From positions 14,253,694 to 14,317,693 of the forward strand of contig CM119267.1 of NCBI GenBank assembly GCA_051294375.1: a stretch of 64,000 bases of DNA. The letters are read 5' to 3'. Under the pieces are notes generated by a model. It saw only the letters and a list, made by a program, of their open reading frames with translations. It searched no databases and was not told where the DNA came from. Each line of letters starts with the position of its first letter. Position 1 is the stretch's first letter. Positions 23,901-34,800 of the stretch are shown here, piece by piece. Both the position numbers and the translations under genes were made by a program. Source of the stretch: Paraspadella gotoi (taxonomy: Eukaryota > Chaetognatha).

Positions 23901-25346
23901 GAACTTCATCGAGGCTCCGTCGGCTTGATTCTCTGCGACGAAGGCCATCGGCTCAAGAACAGCGACAACCAGACTTACGCCGCCCTCAACGCCATGGACG
24001 CCAAGAGGCGGGTCTTGCTTTCCGGCACCCCCATTCAAAATGATCTGCTAGAGTACTTTTCGTTGGTGCAATTTATCAATCCAGGCCTTCTCGGAACAGC
24101 AGCCGACTTCAAACGTCAGTTCGAAAATCCCATCCTCCGCGGTCGAGACGCTGATGGAACGGACGAGGAGCACCGCGTTGGAAAGCAGAAATTGCAGGAA
24201 CTGGCCGCTTTGGTGAACCGTTGCATCATTCGCCGGACTCAGGCGCTGCTAACTCTGTACCTCCCTATTAAAACTGAATACGTCATTACTTGTTCTCTGA
24301 CCCCCTTGCAAAAACAACTGTACAAATCCTTTACCGAGTCTAAAGCGTTGAAACTTAAACTTTTGGAGGAAGAAAAGGGAAAGGCTGTTAAGGGAACTAA
24401 ATCGGGAAAGAAGGGAGGTCAGGGAGGAACGCTTTCTTCTTTGTCCGCCATTACTTCATTAAAAAAGCTTTGCAATCATCCGGATTTGATTTACGAGAAA
24501 TGCGTGGCGAGGGAGGAAGGATTCGAGGAATTAAAAAATATGTACCCTTTAGGACATTTGCCGTCCAAAGAAGTAAAACCGATGTTATCCGGGAAGCTTC
24601 AGGTCTTGGATTTTATGTTGGCCAATATAAAGGCCAATACCGACGGCGACAAAATTGTTTTAGTTTCTAATTACACCCAAACTCTCGACCTTTGTCAACT
24701 GTTGTGCAAACAAAGACGTTATCTTTATGTCCGCTTGGACGGATCAATGAGCATAAAAGCTCGCGGAAAAATTGTGGAGAAATTTAATGATCCCAACAGT
24801 CCCGAGTTCATCTTTATGCTCAGCAGCAAAGCGGGCGGCTGCGGCCTCAACCTGATCGGTGCCAACAGACTCGTGATGTTCGATCCGGATTGGAATCCTG
24901 CAAACGACGAGCAGGCCATGGCCCGCGTCTGGCGTGACGGTCAAAAAAAGTCGTGTTTTATTTACCGCCTGCTAGCCACCGGTACGATAGAAGAAAAGAT
25001 ATTCCAGCGTCAAACGCACAAAAAGGCGCTCAGCAGCTGCGTCGTAGACAACGAGGAAGACGTGAAGCGTCACTTTTCCCTCAACGACCTCCGAGAACTT
25101 TTTTCTCTCAATGAATCTACGAAGAGCGACACGCACGACAAGTTTAAATGCTCGCGGTGCTTCATGGACGTGCAACAAAAACCCCCGCCGCCTGAGTCTA
25201 ACTGTAACAGCGACTTATCCCTTTGGCATCACACGGCCTCTTCTAAGCACATAGAGGATGGCGTTTTGAGAAGCTGCTGGCAGACTAATTGTATATCTTT
25301 TTGCTTTCATCACAAGTCCCACGAAAAAATGATTAAAACAGTCTAA
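20996..25346 (+). CDS. RAD54L: RAD54 recombination motor protein
   Basis: SNF2-family ATPase that works with RAD51 in homologous recombination, remodelling duplex DNA and driving D-loop formation and branch migration. Exons 20996..21412 and 23475..25346 give 762 residues (human 747). The N-terminus MRRSRAPSQ and the RAD51-interaction area ([16 protein letters not shown]) are typical. Motif I DEMGLGKT is at 182-189, motif II DEGH follows, then motif [11 protein letters not shown], and the C-terminal helicase half has [28 protein letters not shown] and [10 protein letters not shown]. The zinc-binding C-terminal segment (CSRCFM) is present. The single 2062-bp intron is filled with mobile DNA (a family B repeat and a 29-bp inverted-repeat pair). 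METTL5 follows 105 bp after the stop. Confidence 0.97.
21444..22993. mobile_element. Inverted-repeat-bounded insertion in the RAD54 intron, 1550 bp
   Basis: A perfect 29-bp inverted repeat (21444-21472 and 22965-22993; outer bases CGTGTCCGTTCGCGAGTG) brackets most of the intron, starting 31 bp after the exon-1 donor. Family B copy 1 lies inside it. No transposase reading frame is seen. It may be a non-autonomous DNA transposon or fold-back element that later received the B element. Confidence 0.65.
21550..22391. mobile_element. Family B non-autonomous element, copy 1
   Basis: Starts GTCAGATCTGC (one change from GTCGGATCTGC) and ends GCAGATCCGAC at 22381, an inverted pair. Inside are the shared block CTATAATTCACTTTGTCGG, a CCGTCCGTCTGTCCCACC minisatellite (about 21678-21783), two diverged units of about 120 bp with GATGGAATCGT and GGAAATGAGTTTAAAT, and AATTAATT-rich sequence. 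Flanks beyond the ends (TTTTA left, ATTGTTTG right) are also shared between copies, so the true ends may lie slightly further out. Confidence 0.75.
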
Positions 25347-25451
25347 TTTAATTTAAGCGATTAAAAAATTTACCGCCTTAATTTACAATTTTATACTTGT
25401 TGAAAAACGTGAACTTAAATTTTTGTTTTTTTTTACAACATAGGATTCAAA

Positions 25452-26093
25452 ATGAAATTAAAGGAATTAGAATGGCTCCTGCAAACTATTCAAGGGTTTG
25501 AAAATCCCAAAGTTCATTTAGAACAATATGTGACTCCGCCGCACATCGCCGCATGTATGTTGCATACGATCGACTCCCAGTTCGGCGACATAGCTGACAA
25601 ACTAGTTCTGGACCTTGGTTGCGGTTCCGGCATGTTGACTCTCGGTTGTGCGGCTTTGGGTGCGGGTTTCGTTCTCGGCGTCGATGTAGACGCGGATGCA
25701 TTGAGTGTTTGTCGTCGCAACATGGAAGACACGGAAACGTCCGGCGTGGATTTAGTAAACATTGATATCGATGCGATTGAATCTGGAGATGCTCGGTTTA
25801 TCAAACACTTCGATACAGTCATTATGAATCCTCCTTTTGGGACAAAGCAAAATAAAGGACTTGACATTAAATTTTTGCGTCGCGGACTGGATTTAACCCG
25901 TGGCGCAGTCTATTCCCTGCACAAAACAGCAACGAGGGAGCACGTGGCCAAAAAATGTAACGAGTGGAACGTCAACATGCAAGTCGTGGCCAAGTTGAGA
26001 TACGATTTGCCTCAAACATATAAGTTTCATAAAAAACGATCGGTTGATATTGAGGTGGATTTTATTCGGTTTACTTTTCGTAATTGTTCTTAA
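25452..26093 (+). CDS. METTL5: METTL5, 18S rRNA m6A methyltransferase
   Basis: S-adenosylmethionine-dependent enzyme that, with TRMT112, methylates one adenosine in 18S rRNA. Single exon of 213 residues (human 209). LEQYVTPPHIAA is the N-terminal signature, LDLGCGSGMLTLG is motif I, GVDVDADAL binds the cofactor ribose, and NPPF at residues 126-129 is the catalytic motif for exocyclic amines on adenine. The C-terminus (KKRSVDIEVDFIRF) matches the family. RAD54 ends 105 bp upstream, and a TTTTTTTTACAACATAG acceptor-like run lies 8 bp before the ATG. CDIN1 begins 42 bp after the stop. Confidence 0.96.
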   Translation: MKLKELEWLLQTIQGFENPKVHLEQYVTPPHIAACMLHTIDSQFGDIADKLVLDLGCGSGMLTLGCAALGAGFVLGVDVDADALSVCRRNMEDTETSGVDLVNIDIDAIESGDARFIKHFDTVIMNPPFGTKQNKGLDIKFLRRGLDLTRGAVYSLHKTATREHVAKKCNEWNVNMQVVAKLRYDLPQTYKFHKKRSVDIEVDFIRFTFRNCS

Positions 26094-26120
26094 TCCTCCT
26101 TCTAGGTTTATTTAGTACTT

Positions 26121-26128
26121 TGTTTTAG
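26121..26128 (+). promoter_or_regulatory. Candidate trans-splice acceptor between METTL5 and CDIN1
   Basis: TGTTTTAG ends 7 bp before the CDIN1 ATG inside a 42-bp intergenic space. That space is too short for an ordinary promoter plus terminator, so the two genes probably share a primary transcript. Confidence 0.55.
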
Positions 26129-26135
26129 TATCAAA

Positions 26136-27359
26136 ATGAAATATGAAGTATATAGAGACGTTGTTCGCATTGTTCAAGATCAAAATCGTCCGGGGGATCG
26201 TATCGTCTGTATGAACAGACTGCGCGAGTTGCATCCTGCCTTGGATGTTCAGACACTTGGAAGCATTTACAGTCAGGAAGTTTTAAAAAAAGTAAAGAAA
26301 TCCTACTACAAACACGTCAACAAAGCGGAGACTTACTACCAAAGATTTTTAGATCTCAGTGAAGATCCCAATGTTGGCAAAGGCGAAGTTATATTGTTCA
26401 ACATTGCTCGAGAAGTGGATTTTCCGCCCTCGATGCTCTCCCGAATGGTGGTTGAACATCATCTACTGTCCATTAAGGCAAGTCATAATTTGGTTTTCTC
26501 TATCCTCCTTAAAAGTCCTTATAGTATTTAAAAAAAGGCATTAGTTATTCCTATCTTTAAAGTTTGTAATGGGATCGAATAATTTTATTTATGTTTTTAG
26601 AAAAAAGAGGTGGAAAACGAAAAAGGGAAATATGAGGCGGAGAAGTCGCGAGATCAAGCAGATCAAGCTGAACTCGACAACTCGTACAATATCACAGTCT
26701 CCAAGCAAGAACTGAATAAAGCGTTGCGCAATCCTGACGTCCTTAACAATCAAAGACTCTCATCTGAAGTTGAACTTTGCAATGTCCTTGACGACGACTA
26801 CGGTCCGCTTTCTGGTAAAAATATTTTATTTATATTTTGTGTTTTTATTAATTTTTTATTTAAAAATTAAATTATCATGTCTTACTTTTTCAGATGTCAT
26901 CAAACAGTCAATCGGTCACGAGAAAGAAGTGTTTTTGAAACGCAAGGCCAAGCAATTGAATCTAGTTTTCAAGGATGAAGACCAAATGAGGGCAGAGGGT
27001 AATAAAAAAATCATTATCCGACCATTTTTTTTTTTTTTGCAATAATAGGCATGGTGGTAAAACATTTTCACGTTTTTTCAGGTTTCGACAAGACTCCGGA
27101 CATTCGACTCGAAATTCCTGTTGCCATTGACGGCGTCGTGATTCACTGGATCGAAAGCAAAGCTTCTTTTGGTGACGAAGGGACTCATAATGTTTACCTG
27201 AAAGATCAATTCTGGTCTTATCAAAACCGATTCGGGCCCGGTATTGTCATTTACTGGTTCGGTTTCATCGAAGAGCTCGACGTAAACAGAAGCAAAGGAA
27301 TTTTGCTTTACGACCATCTTCCAGAAAACTTGATCACTTTTGATCCGAACAAGATGTAA
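26136..27359 (+). CDS. CDIN1: CDAN1-interacting nuclease 1
   Basis: Predicted PD-(D/E)XK nuclease that partners codanin-1; the human gene is linked to congenital dyserythropoietic anaemia. Exons 26136..26477, 26601..26814, 26894..26998 and 27082..27359 give 312 residues (human 281). Matches include [35 protein letters not shown] and [16 protein letters not shown]. The nuclease core is [12 protein letters not shown] (Glu-x-Lys), followed by [18 protein letters not shown]. The first intron (26478..26600) is GC-AG, with donor GCAAGT; the others are GT-AG. The METTL5 stop is only 42 bp upstream. Confidence 0.94.
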
Positions 27360-28255
27360 CTTTTGGTAGATTCGTCTTCAGAAATACGAGTTACAGGGAC
27401 TTCAATTCTTTTACTGTATATTATTTTTATAACATTTATTAGTTAGAAAAAGTTTCTATTGACCTAAAAAATATTCATATTTCTTTATAGTATAATCACA
27501 GTAGCACGGAGTCACTTTTCTTCATTTTTTTCGTCCAAGTTTTAATTGCTTTTAATAAGTATTAACGCTGATTGTGAAGTTATCTGACATAAAAATAAAA
27601 ATTGTGGGTGATAAAAAGTTAGTTTGGTGATTTTTTATTATAAAAAAATTATCATGTAAAACCTAATTTATTTACTATGGTAACTATTATTTATCAACAA
27701 AGTCGTCTTTCGTAATTTTTTTCCTCCAAGCTGAAATTTTAATTTTTTATAGATTTTAAAGGGAAAACGTGAATATTATCAAGTATTATTCAATATTCAT
27801 ATTATAAAAAAAATAATCTGGTTCGTGATACATTTATTACAGTATCTTATTAATCATAAAAATGAAGCATGAAAACAAATTCAATTGTTTTAATGGGAAC
27901 TTAAGGATTGATAATAAGATCTACTTTCAAAGTAACAAAATTTCAAAGGAAAAAATGCTTCTTCAGAAATTTACCCTCTGTAGAAAATGTTTATAACATA
28001 GAAACTATCCAAGCTAGAATGTTCCAAATTGGTAGAAAAAGTCAAATATTTTTTTATTAGTACGAAAAAATTTTATATCCCGAATGCTCTTCATTTTGAT
28101 TATATTACAAGTTTTTTCGTATCAGTCCAGATTGAAGTCCCTGTAGTATAATACTTGCAGATTACGACGTTAATTTAAATTTAGTTAAGTGACCTTTCAT
28201 TTCATTATTATGATTGTTATTTAAGTATTTGGTCCTTTATATTCCATTTCTAAGA
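27360..28255. other. Intergenic, mostly MITE
   Basis: Apart from the MITE, only about 32 bp after CDIN1 and about 110 bp before FTCDNL1 remain. Before that insertion the gap would have been about 140 bp, like its neighbours. Confidence 0.6.
27392..28145. mobile_element. Tc1/mariner-like MITE, about 750 bp, between CDIN1 and FTCDNL1
   Basis: Perfect inverted ends TACAGGGACTTCAAT (27392-27406) and ATTGAAGTCCCTGTA (28131-28145). Read as TA target duplication plus a 13-bp CAGGGACTTCAAT terminal repeat, this is the standard arrangement for Tc1/mariner-derived MITEs. Weaker similarity continues inward. The interior is AT-rich with no coding capacity. Confidence 0.7.
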
Positions 28256-29257
28256 ATGGGATCTCGTGTCGCCGCTTGTTGCCTTCTGAACATTTCCGAG
28301 GCTCGGAACACCGCCGTTGTGGAAAAAATTACACTCGCAGCGATCAAAAAGAACCCGCCACTTGCGATCGAAACGAGCGTTTTAAACGTCTTTAGAGACG
28401 AAGAATACAACCGGTCTGTCTTAACCCTCGCGTCTCAGTCGACGGTCGCTCTTTTAACCGCCATAGGAGCCGCCTGTGAGGAAGCTTTCGCCTCCATCGA
28501 CCTCAGCTTCCACTTCGGTGGTCATCCTCGTCTCGGCGCTGTGGATTTGGCGGCGATTCACCCGATCGATGATGAAGTTACCATGAGCGAATGTGGTCGC
28601 GTCGCGAAGGAGGCCGCTCGGACCCTGTCGGAACGTGTTGAAGGCACCTCTTTTTTCCTATTCGGTCACGGGGAGGACGGCGGATTGTTAAAACCGTTGG
28701 TGGAACGTCGTCGGGAGGTAGGATGGTTTCGCGGTCTTTATTCGCCGCCGAAATTCCCGGCCGATTTCAAACCTGATTATGGGAGGTTTCCCGGGGTGAG
28801 GTCTGGATTGACGGGCATCGGCGCTATTCCCTACATGATGAACGTTAACAATACAATTTCGACGAGAGATTTGAAGGTGGGAAAAGTCGTTGCCGACTCC
28901 ATACGAGAAGCTACCGGTGGGCTTCCTGGGGTGAGGGCAATGGCTTTTGCACACGGGGATAACGTGGAGATCGCCTGCAATGTGGAGGCCGTCCCAGAGA
29001 TTGTTGCCCAATCGGGGTATGTTCGCTCTAGTCCACGATGCTCATTATACCATGCTTCGCCGGAATTGATTCGAAAGCGCATCGGGGATGCGTTGGGGAC
29101 AATTAACAATAAAACGAACGCCAATATTAGTTTTATTGACGAGAGCACAATCGTAGGATATACCCCGGGTGAAATACACAATTTGGGTCTGGCGGCTTTC
29201 ACGAGAAACGATCCTTTGTTTTACCGAACTCGGAAAAATATTTATATTGTTATGTAG
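28256..29257 (+). CDS. FTCDNL1: Formiminotransferase N-terminal-domain protein
   Basis: Single exon, 333 residues, covering the two formiminotransferase subdomains without the cyclodeaminase half of FTCD. Features seen: CCLLNISEARN at the start, DEEYNRSVLTL, a FHFGGHPRLGAVD segment matching the family catalytic-region His, and PGVRAMAFAHGD. FTCD moves a formimino group from formiminoglutamate to tetrahydrofolate; FTCDNL1 function is unknown, and I infer folate binding at most. The start is the ATG just after TTTCTAAG; a longer non-ATG extension was rejected. A family B repeat begins about 24 bp after the stop. Confidence 0.88.
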   Translation: MGSRVAACCLLNISEARNTAVVEKITLAAIKKNPPLAIETSVLNVFRDEEYNRSVLTLASQSTVALLTAIGAACEEAFASIDLSFHFGGHPRLGAVDLAAIHPIDDEVTMSECGRVAKEAARTLSERVEGTSFFLFGHGEDGGLLKPLVERRREVGWFRGLYSPPKFPADFKPDYGRFPGVRSGLTGIGAIPYMMNVNNTISTRDLKVGKVVADSIREATGGLPGVRAMAFAHGDNVEIACNVEAVPEIVAQSGYVRSSPRCSLYHASPELIRKRIGDALGTINNKTNANISFIDESTIVGYTPGEIHNLGLAAFTRNDPLFYRTRKNIYIVM

Positions 29258-29828
29258 CATTTTGACGGGCGAGGTTTTTAGTCGGATCTGCTCATCTAAA
29301 ATCCACTTTGTCGGTCCGCCCCCTCAATCTTGTCGGGCATTCACTTATATCATGTCAGAAAAATTATGTCCGTCCGTCTCTGTCTGTCCGTCCGTCCACC
29401 TTAGCAAAAAACACCAATTACTCGTGATTAGATGGATAGATTGAAATGAAATTTTGTATGTGGTTAGGGGAAGTGTGTGATTGAGCTGGATAGGAAGTTT
29501 CGATGGAATCGTCTGAGTGGAAATGAGTTAAAATGGGGAAAAAAATCTATTTCACTATTTGAACACCACATACTCATGAGTAGAGGGAGCATTGACTTGA
29601 AATTTTGTATGTGGGCAGGAAAGTGTGTGATGAAGCTGGAATTCAAGTTTTGATGGAATCGACTAAAAGGAAATAAGTTTAAATGAAAAAAACAAAAAAA
29701 CCTGTTTCACTAATTATGCGTTTTTATCGTCGCAATCGCTTTGCTGTGGTTTTGCACACAAGTGGCGTCGTCGTCGTTGTTGTCGTCGGCGTTCCAAATT
29801 ATAGATCGCCTTTTTATCGTCGCAATCG

Positions 29829-29970
29829 CTTATAATTTGGAATGACGACGACGACACCACTTATGGGCAAAAGCGATACAATATTGTCGCAATCGCTTAG
29901 TTTGCGACGATATTGTATCACTTTTGCCCATAAGTGGTGTCGTCGTTGTCGTCGGCATTCCAAATTATAG
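29829..29970. repeat. Long inverted repeat (arms about 65 bp) in family A copy 2
   Basis: The left arm (29829-29892) and right arm (29901-29970) are near-perfect reverse complements around a short loop; the left arm lacks a few bases. Both arms are the GTGGTGTCGTCG...CCAAATTATAG block that starts family A, so two element starts lie head to head. Confidence 0.75.
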
Positions 29971-30469
29971 ATCGCCTTTTTTATGATTAAATTTGGGTGT
30001 ATGAAGCTGAAAATTAATATACAGCTTTTCATCGTCGATGTGCTTAAAATTGAGTCTGACAGTTATTAAATGTTTTGGTTACGTTTTATCAAACAAACAA
30101 AATTTATTTTTATATTTCTTTCTCTCTCTCTTTTCTCTTTTAATTACATGTCTCTCTCCCTCTCTCTTTTCCCTAGTCACTGATTCATAGGGGAAAAAAA
30201 CGAGTCTGCAGCTGCTCTGCAGGGGCTTATTCTTTTTCTCTCTTTTCTCCTGCTGCTTCTGCTGCTGCCTTTTGATTTCTTTCTTTTTTTCTGGGTGCCT
30301 CTGCTGCTGCCGCTGCTGATCGTCCGAAAACGATTTGGCTCTTCTCTCTCTCTCTCTCTGCGTTTTTATTAAAAAAAAAAATAGGATTGAACTCGTAAAA
30401 TTAGGCTTCGCATTTGTGCATGTTATCTTTTGCTATCGCAACATCGGGTTTTTATTTCGTTCTTTCTTC

Positions 30470-31170
30470 TCGTCATTCTCTTTCTTCTTTTATTTTTTTT
30501 TCTATTTTTTTCTTTCTTTCTTTCCTTTCTATTCTTTCTTTCTTTCTCTTTCTATTCTTTCTTTCCTTTCTATTCTTTCTTTCTTTCTTCTTCTTTTTCT
30601 ATTCTTTCTTTCTTTTTCTATTTTTCTTTTCTTTCTTTCTTCTTTCTATTCTTTCTTTCCTTTCTATTCTTTCTTTCCTTTCTATTTCTTTCTTTCTTTC
30701 TTTTTCTATTCTTTCTTTCTTTCTTTCTTTCTATTTCTTTCTTTCCTTTCTACTTTCTTTCTATTCTTTCTTTCTTTCTATTCTTTCTTTCTTTCTATTC
30801 TTTCTTTCCTTTCTATTCTTTCTTTCCTTTCTATTCTTTCTCTCCTTTTTATTCTTTCTTTCCTTCCTATTTTTTCTTTCCTTCCTATTTTTTCTTTCCT
30901 TTCTATTTTTTCTTTCCTTTCTATTTTTTCTTTCCTTTTTATTTTTTCTTTCCTTTCTATTTTTTCTTTTCTTTCTATTCTTTCTTTCCTTTCTATTTTT
31001 TCTTTCCTTTCTCTTCTTTCTCTCTTTTTTTTTTCCTTTCTTTTCTTTCTCTTCTTTCTTTCCTTTTTTTTCTTTCTTTCCTTTCTTTTCTTTCTTTCCT
31101 TTTTTTTCTTTTTTTCCTTTCTATTCTTTCTTTATATTTATTCTTTTCTTCTTTTTCTTTGTTTATAAAT
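30470..31170 (+). repeat. Polypyrimidine microsatellite, about 700 bp of TTTCT/TTCTTTCC-type repeats
   Basis: Almost pure C/T on the + strand, with repeats of TTTCTATTCTTTC and TTCTTTCC type interrupted by single A residues. All three frames are open by composition only. Confidence 0.9.
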
Positions 31171-31826
31171 TAATTTTCTTTTCTCAAATTAGATTTTTTT
31201 TTACATTGTGATTAAACTTTGTTTCGTTGTGTTTTGAGGTATTTGAAATTAAAGACAGTCTTGATACATTTTTACAACGATTTTATTTTTATTGTTCAGA
31301 CAAGTTTCGGCTTTCATTCAAGCCTTCATCAGTGCTTTCCTTTCCATAGTATAAAAATTTGTCGTCAATCCAAATTTTTCTTATGCGATATCGACGATCC
31401 TTATGCTTTTAAGATTTTTTATGATTAAATTTCGGTGTATGAAGTTGAAAAGACCTAAAAACAAACATTTCGGATCAAATATATTAATTTATTAATTGCC
31501 TAATTAATTAATTGACTTTAATTAATTAATTAATAACCGCTTTGATAGGGGGCAAACCTTGCGGATCCCCTTACAGCTTATGATCGTGGGCAGACCCGAC
31601 ATTGTTTGTTCAAACTAGTTTTTAATTGTCGTAATTAGACAGGAGTGCTGTTGTTACATCCCTATAAATTATTACATAGTCTTTATACACTAGCTGTCTT
31701 ATTTTGTTAATTATTGCAGATTTTTCAGATTTCAACGCATGCTGCCTAATGTTAACTCATTTTAAACCGCATCAAACGCCTTGTTTACACAATGATTGTT
31801 AGCTCTCCACTAAAAATTTAAAAACA

Positions 31827-34800
31827 ATGGATGAAAAATCCGCAACCTATCCCGTCCTTGACTCGGAAAAATGTCCCAACTCATCATTCGACGAAGCGCA
31901 CCCCCAAAACGCCGTTAGGAAGAATCTTTCGGCACCTTGCGCTTGTCGGAAAAACCAGCGTCCGCTCCCGAACCCCATTCCATACACGCACATGGGACAC
32001 GCCTCCTCCGTGAACTCGCTTAAGGAGTCACTGAGTCTTCTTACGGATATCCCATTGGCAGAGATAAAAATCGTCGAGGTTCGAAAAGTCGTCGAACGTA
32101 TAACGGAAAACGTCGATTGCCCGCTCCCTCCGGACGAGGACAATGTCATTCGGCGAGGCGATGAAAGGATGCTAGTTTTAGCTGAAAGCCATTTGGGCCA
32201 TACATGCCAGTATGCTGTCACGGTCGTCTCCCTCATCGTTTGGAATGGAGTTGATTCCGATCTCGCCAACCAAGCCTACCACGTTGCCAAAGAAAGGCTC
32301 GCTCCGAGCCAAAGGTTTCTGGACCGAGGATGCGCGCGAAACGCGGAAAAAAGCTGCTTCTGCCAAGGACAGGGAGAAAACATGGGGGTGTCTTTTTCTT
32401 TGGGCTGTTCTTGGAACACTTATACTAAAGGGTGCAAGTTCAAGAGAAGCAAAAAGCCAAACAAGTTCCACCTTGGTCATAATAGCAACGATGAGGACGT
32501 GGAGGCCGTCAGCGACATCATACACCAGATGGCTGATGCCTTTTCGCCGAAACTAAAGCGATTTGCTCCTGGCGCCTTTGAAAATCAAATAGAGATTGAA
32601 CAACGGGCCCCAGATTGTTGCCTCGGTCGAGGCCCGTTCTTTCGGCCCTTTTCTTCCGTGACTGTTTGCCTGGATTTTAGCGCTCATCGCCACAAGGATT
32701 TGAACAACATGATAGGCGGCTGCACAGTTGTTGCCACGTTTTTAAAAAATTCCTCTGATATGCCAGATGATCCTGCATTTCCTTCTAATGAGCAACTACA
32801 TATCCTACCTCAGTATTTTTTAGCTGATTCCCAACTGCCTGATTATCCATCAAAAAGTTTTCGGGGCGTTGGCCTGGCTTTAACCCACGGTTCTCTTTTA
32901 TTTGAGTACGCCCGTGGAGAATGGCACGCCACTTCTCCCGTGATTCATCCAAATCGTTATAATCCAACCCGGGTCAGCTTTGTCTTCTATCAGCACCAAG
33001 GACTGATGGCTCCGGGTCATGGATATAGGCCTAATTGGAAAGACAGTCGGATTCACTCAATATTGACGAAGATGAAAAGCGACGATAAAAAGCCGGTCTT
33101 CAAAACCAAATCTCCCCGACACCCGGAAAGCCACCCGTTATTGACTTACGTCTCGCCTCATCGCGCCCTGTATGCGACGCATGTGCCCGACTCGGAGGTG
33201 CCTTTATTGTCGCTCGCGGACGACCGATGGATGATGTCAAAAAGAGACACCTTTGAGGAGATGGAAGGGCAAGAAATGGACTATATTATGCATCTGCTGG
33301 ATAATGAGGATGCGCTGGAATCTGCGCTTGGAGAAGCGGCGGAGCCGGACACTTCAGGTGATACGGAGAAAAGCTCAAATTCTTCGACGGTTGTGAAAAT
33401 GGTGCCTCAGGATGATTCTGAATTAAAGACTATCATGCTTGATGGTGAGCTTGTCGCGACGAGAACTCCTATTGTTTCGGATCCTCCTGTTAATTTGAGT
33501 CACTTGCCTCAAACGGTCAACGCGGCTAAAGTTCCACCGATCATAGTCGCTAAGTCTTCGCCTATCGTACCTGCCAGTAACAATGTTCAACCAATCGTTG
33601 CTGGCGCAAACAATGTACCAGCGATCGTCGCCTCAACTATGAACTTTCCAGCAATCGTCCCAAAAATCGCTCCAAAGATGGTACCGGCGATAGTCTCAAC
33701 GATTAACGAACCCTCGGCTGCTCTGGAAAGTCGCTCGAATGTTCCTGAAAACTCATTGACCGGATTGGCGGTGGGATCCATGATCAGAATGAATTCTACA
33801 GTTGGGTCGACGCTCAATGACGCTCCCGCTATCCCTACAGTCACGTCAGTCTCCTACCAATCCTTTCCATCTTCTCCAGCAACAATAAACTCTCCCCCGA
33901 CCTCTGGAATCGTTCCGAACGCGTCTCAAAACCCGCCTTCACGTCAGTCCCTCGATTATTCCAGAACAGGTTTAATTTCTTCGGCTCCATATTCTCCTCC
34001 ATCCGTAAATTATCAATCGCCCAATCCAAAACTTACATCTCCAAAGAAGCAGGGCAGCGAACTCACGCCCATCAAGTTAGAGGATAAAAGATGCCAGTGT
34101 CCCGTCTGTTTCAAAACATTTAGCACTTCGGGCAACGCCAATCGCCACATTAAAGCAACCCATGTTGGAAAGGACAACCTTGTCAAGCGGAAGAACTACT
34201 CGAGCGAGTCCACCGAGGCAAAAAGGTCCAAGTTGGCCTCTAGCCCAGACAATTCTCCGGCATACTCGCCGAATTCGCCGTCTTCTCATTACACGCCGAA
34301 TTTTGGTTCTCAGATGGTAGCTGATCGATTCGTTACATTTCAGGAGCAACAGAACAGTTACGAACAGGATGTCACTTTTAACGGTCAGGGTTTGTCAAAT
34401 TCGGCTCATTATCAGTACGACAGGGATAACTCCGTCCAGGATCCCTTTTCCGAGCTTCCTCCAAACTTGCACCTTTCTCATCAATTGGACCCGATAGCGC
34501 CAGACAACTTTTCATCATCTCCACAAACAGTCTACTTGACTCAGGGAGCGACTCGCGTCGCCGTCGCCGACGAGTACAAGCCCAGCGGCGGGGTCGGGGC
34601 TTTTGACGAGGCGGCTTCACAGCCTCAGCTGCAGCAGTACGTCAATCCGAACGAAAGTTACGGGCGAGACCCGCAGTACGACTGCAACAATGGGACCAAC
34701 CATTCCTCATACTATGCAAATTACCCAGTGTATACCAACGACGAGCTCAAGACGACCGAATACGCACCGTCGAACGGATATACGAAAATAGTTCCTGTCG

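Larger units (their letters stand above)
29726..31398. mobile_element. Family A element, copy 2, expanded
   Basis: Ends are ATCGTCGCAATCGC (29726) and GCGATATCGACGAT (31385), a 14-bp inverted pair with one mismatch. It carries the family A blocks, an internal palindrome at 29829-29970 and a pyrimidine tract. It is about three times the length of copy 4. Confidence 0.75.
29281..31600. mobile_element. Family B element, copy 2, split by family A
   Basis: Begins GTCGGATCTGC at 29281 and ends GCAGACCCGAC at 31590. The left part holds the GTCGGTCCGCCCC block and both diverged units of about 120 bp. The right part begins near AACAAACATTTCGGATC and ends GATCGTGGGCAG. Removing the A insertion restores the order seen in copies 1 and 4. 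Confidence 0.7.
29258..31826. other. Intergenic, 2.6 kb of nested repeats
   Basis: Family B copy 2 starts at 29281, is interrupted at about 29726 by family A copy 2, and resumes about 31450-31600. Only about 230 bp before the TET start look unique. Confidence 0.75.

Noticed and set aside
30335-31211. Three overlapping long open frames rich in Phe, Leu and Ser
   Set aside because: They are the three translations of a C/T microsatellite, where stops are impossible by composition; no real protein features.
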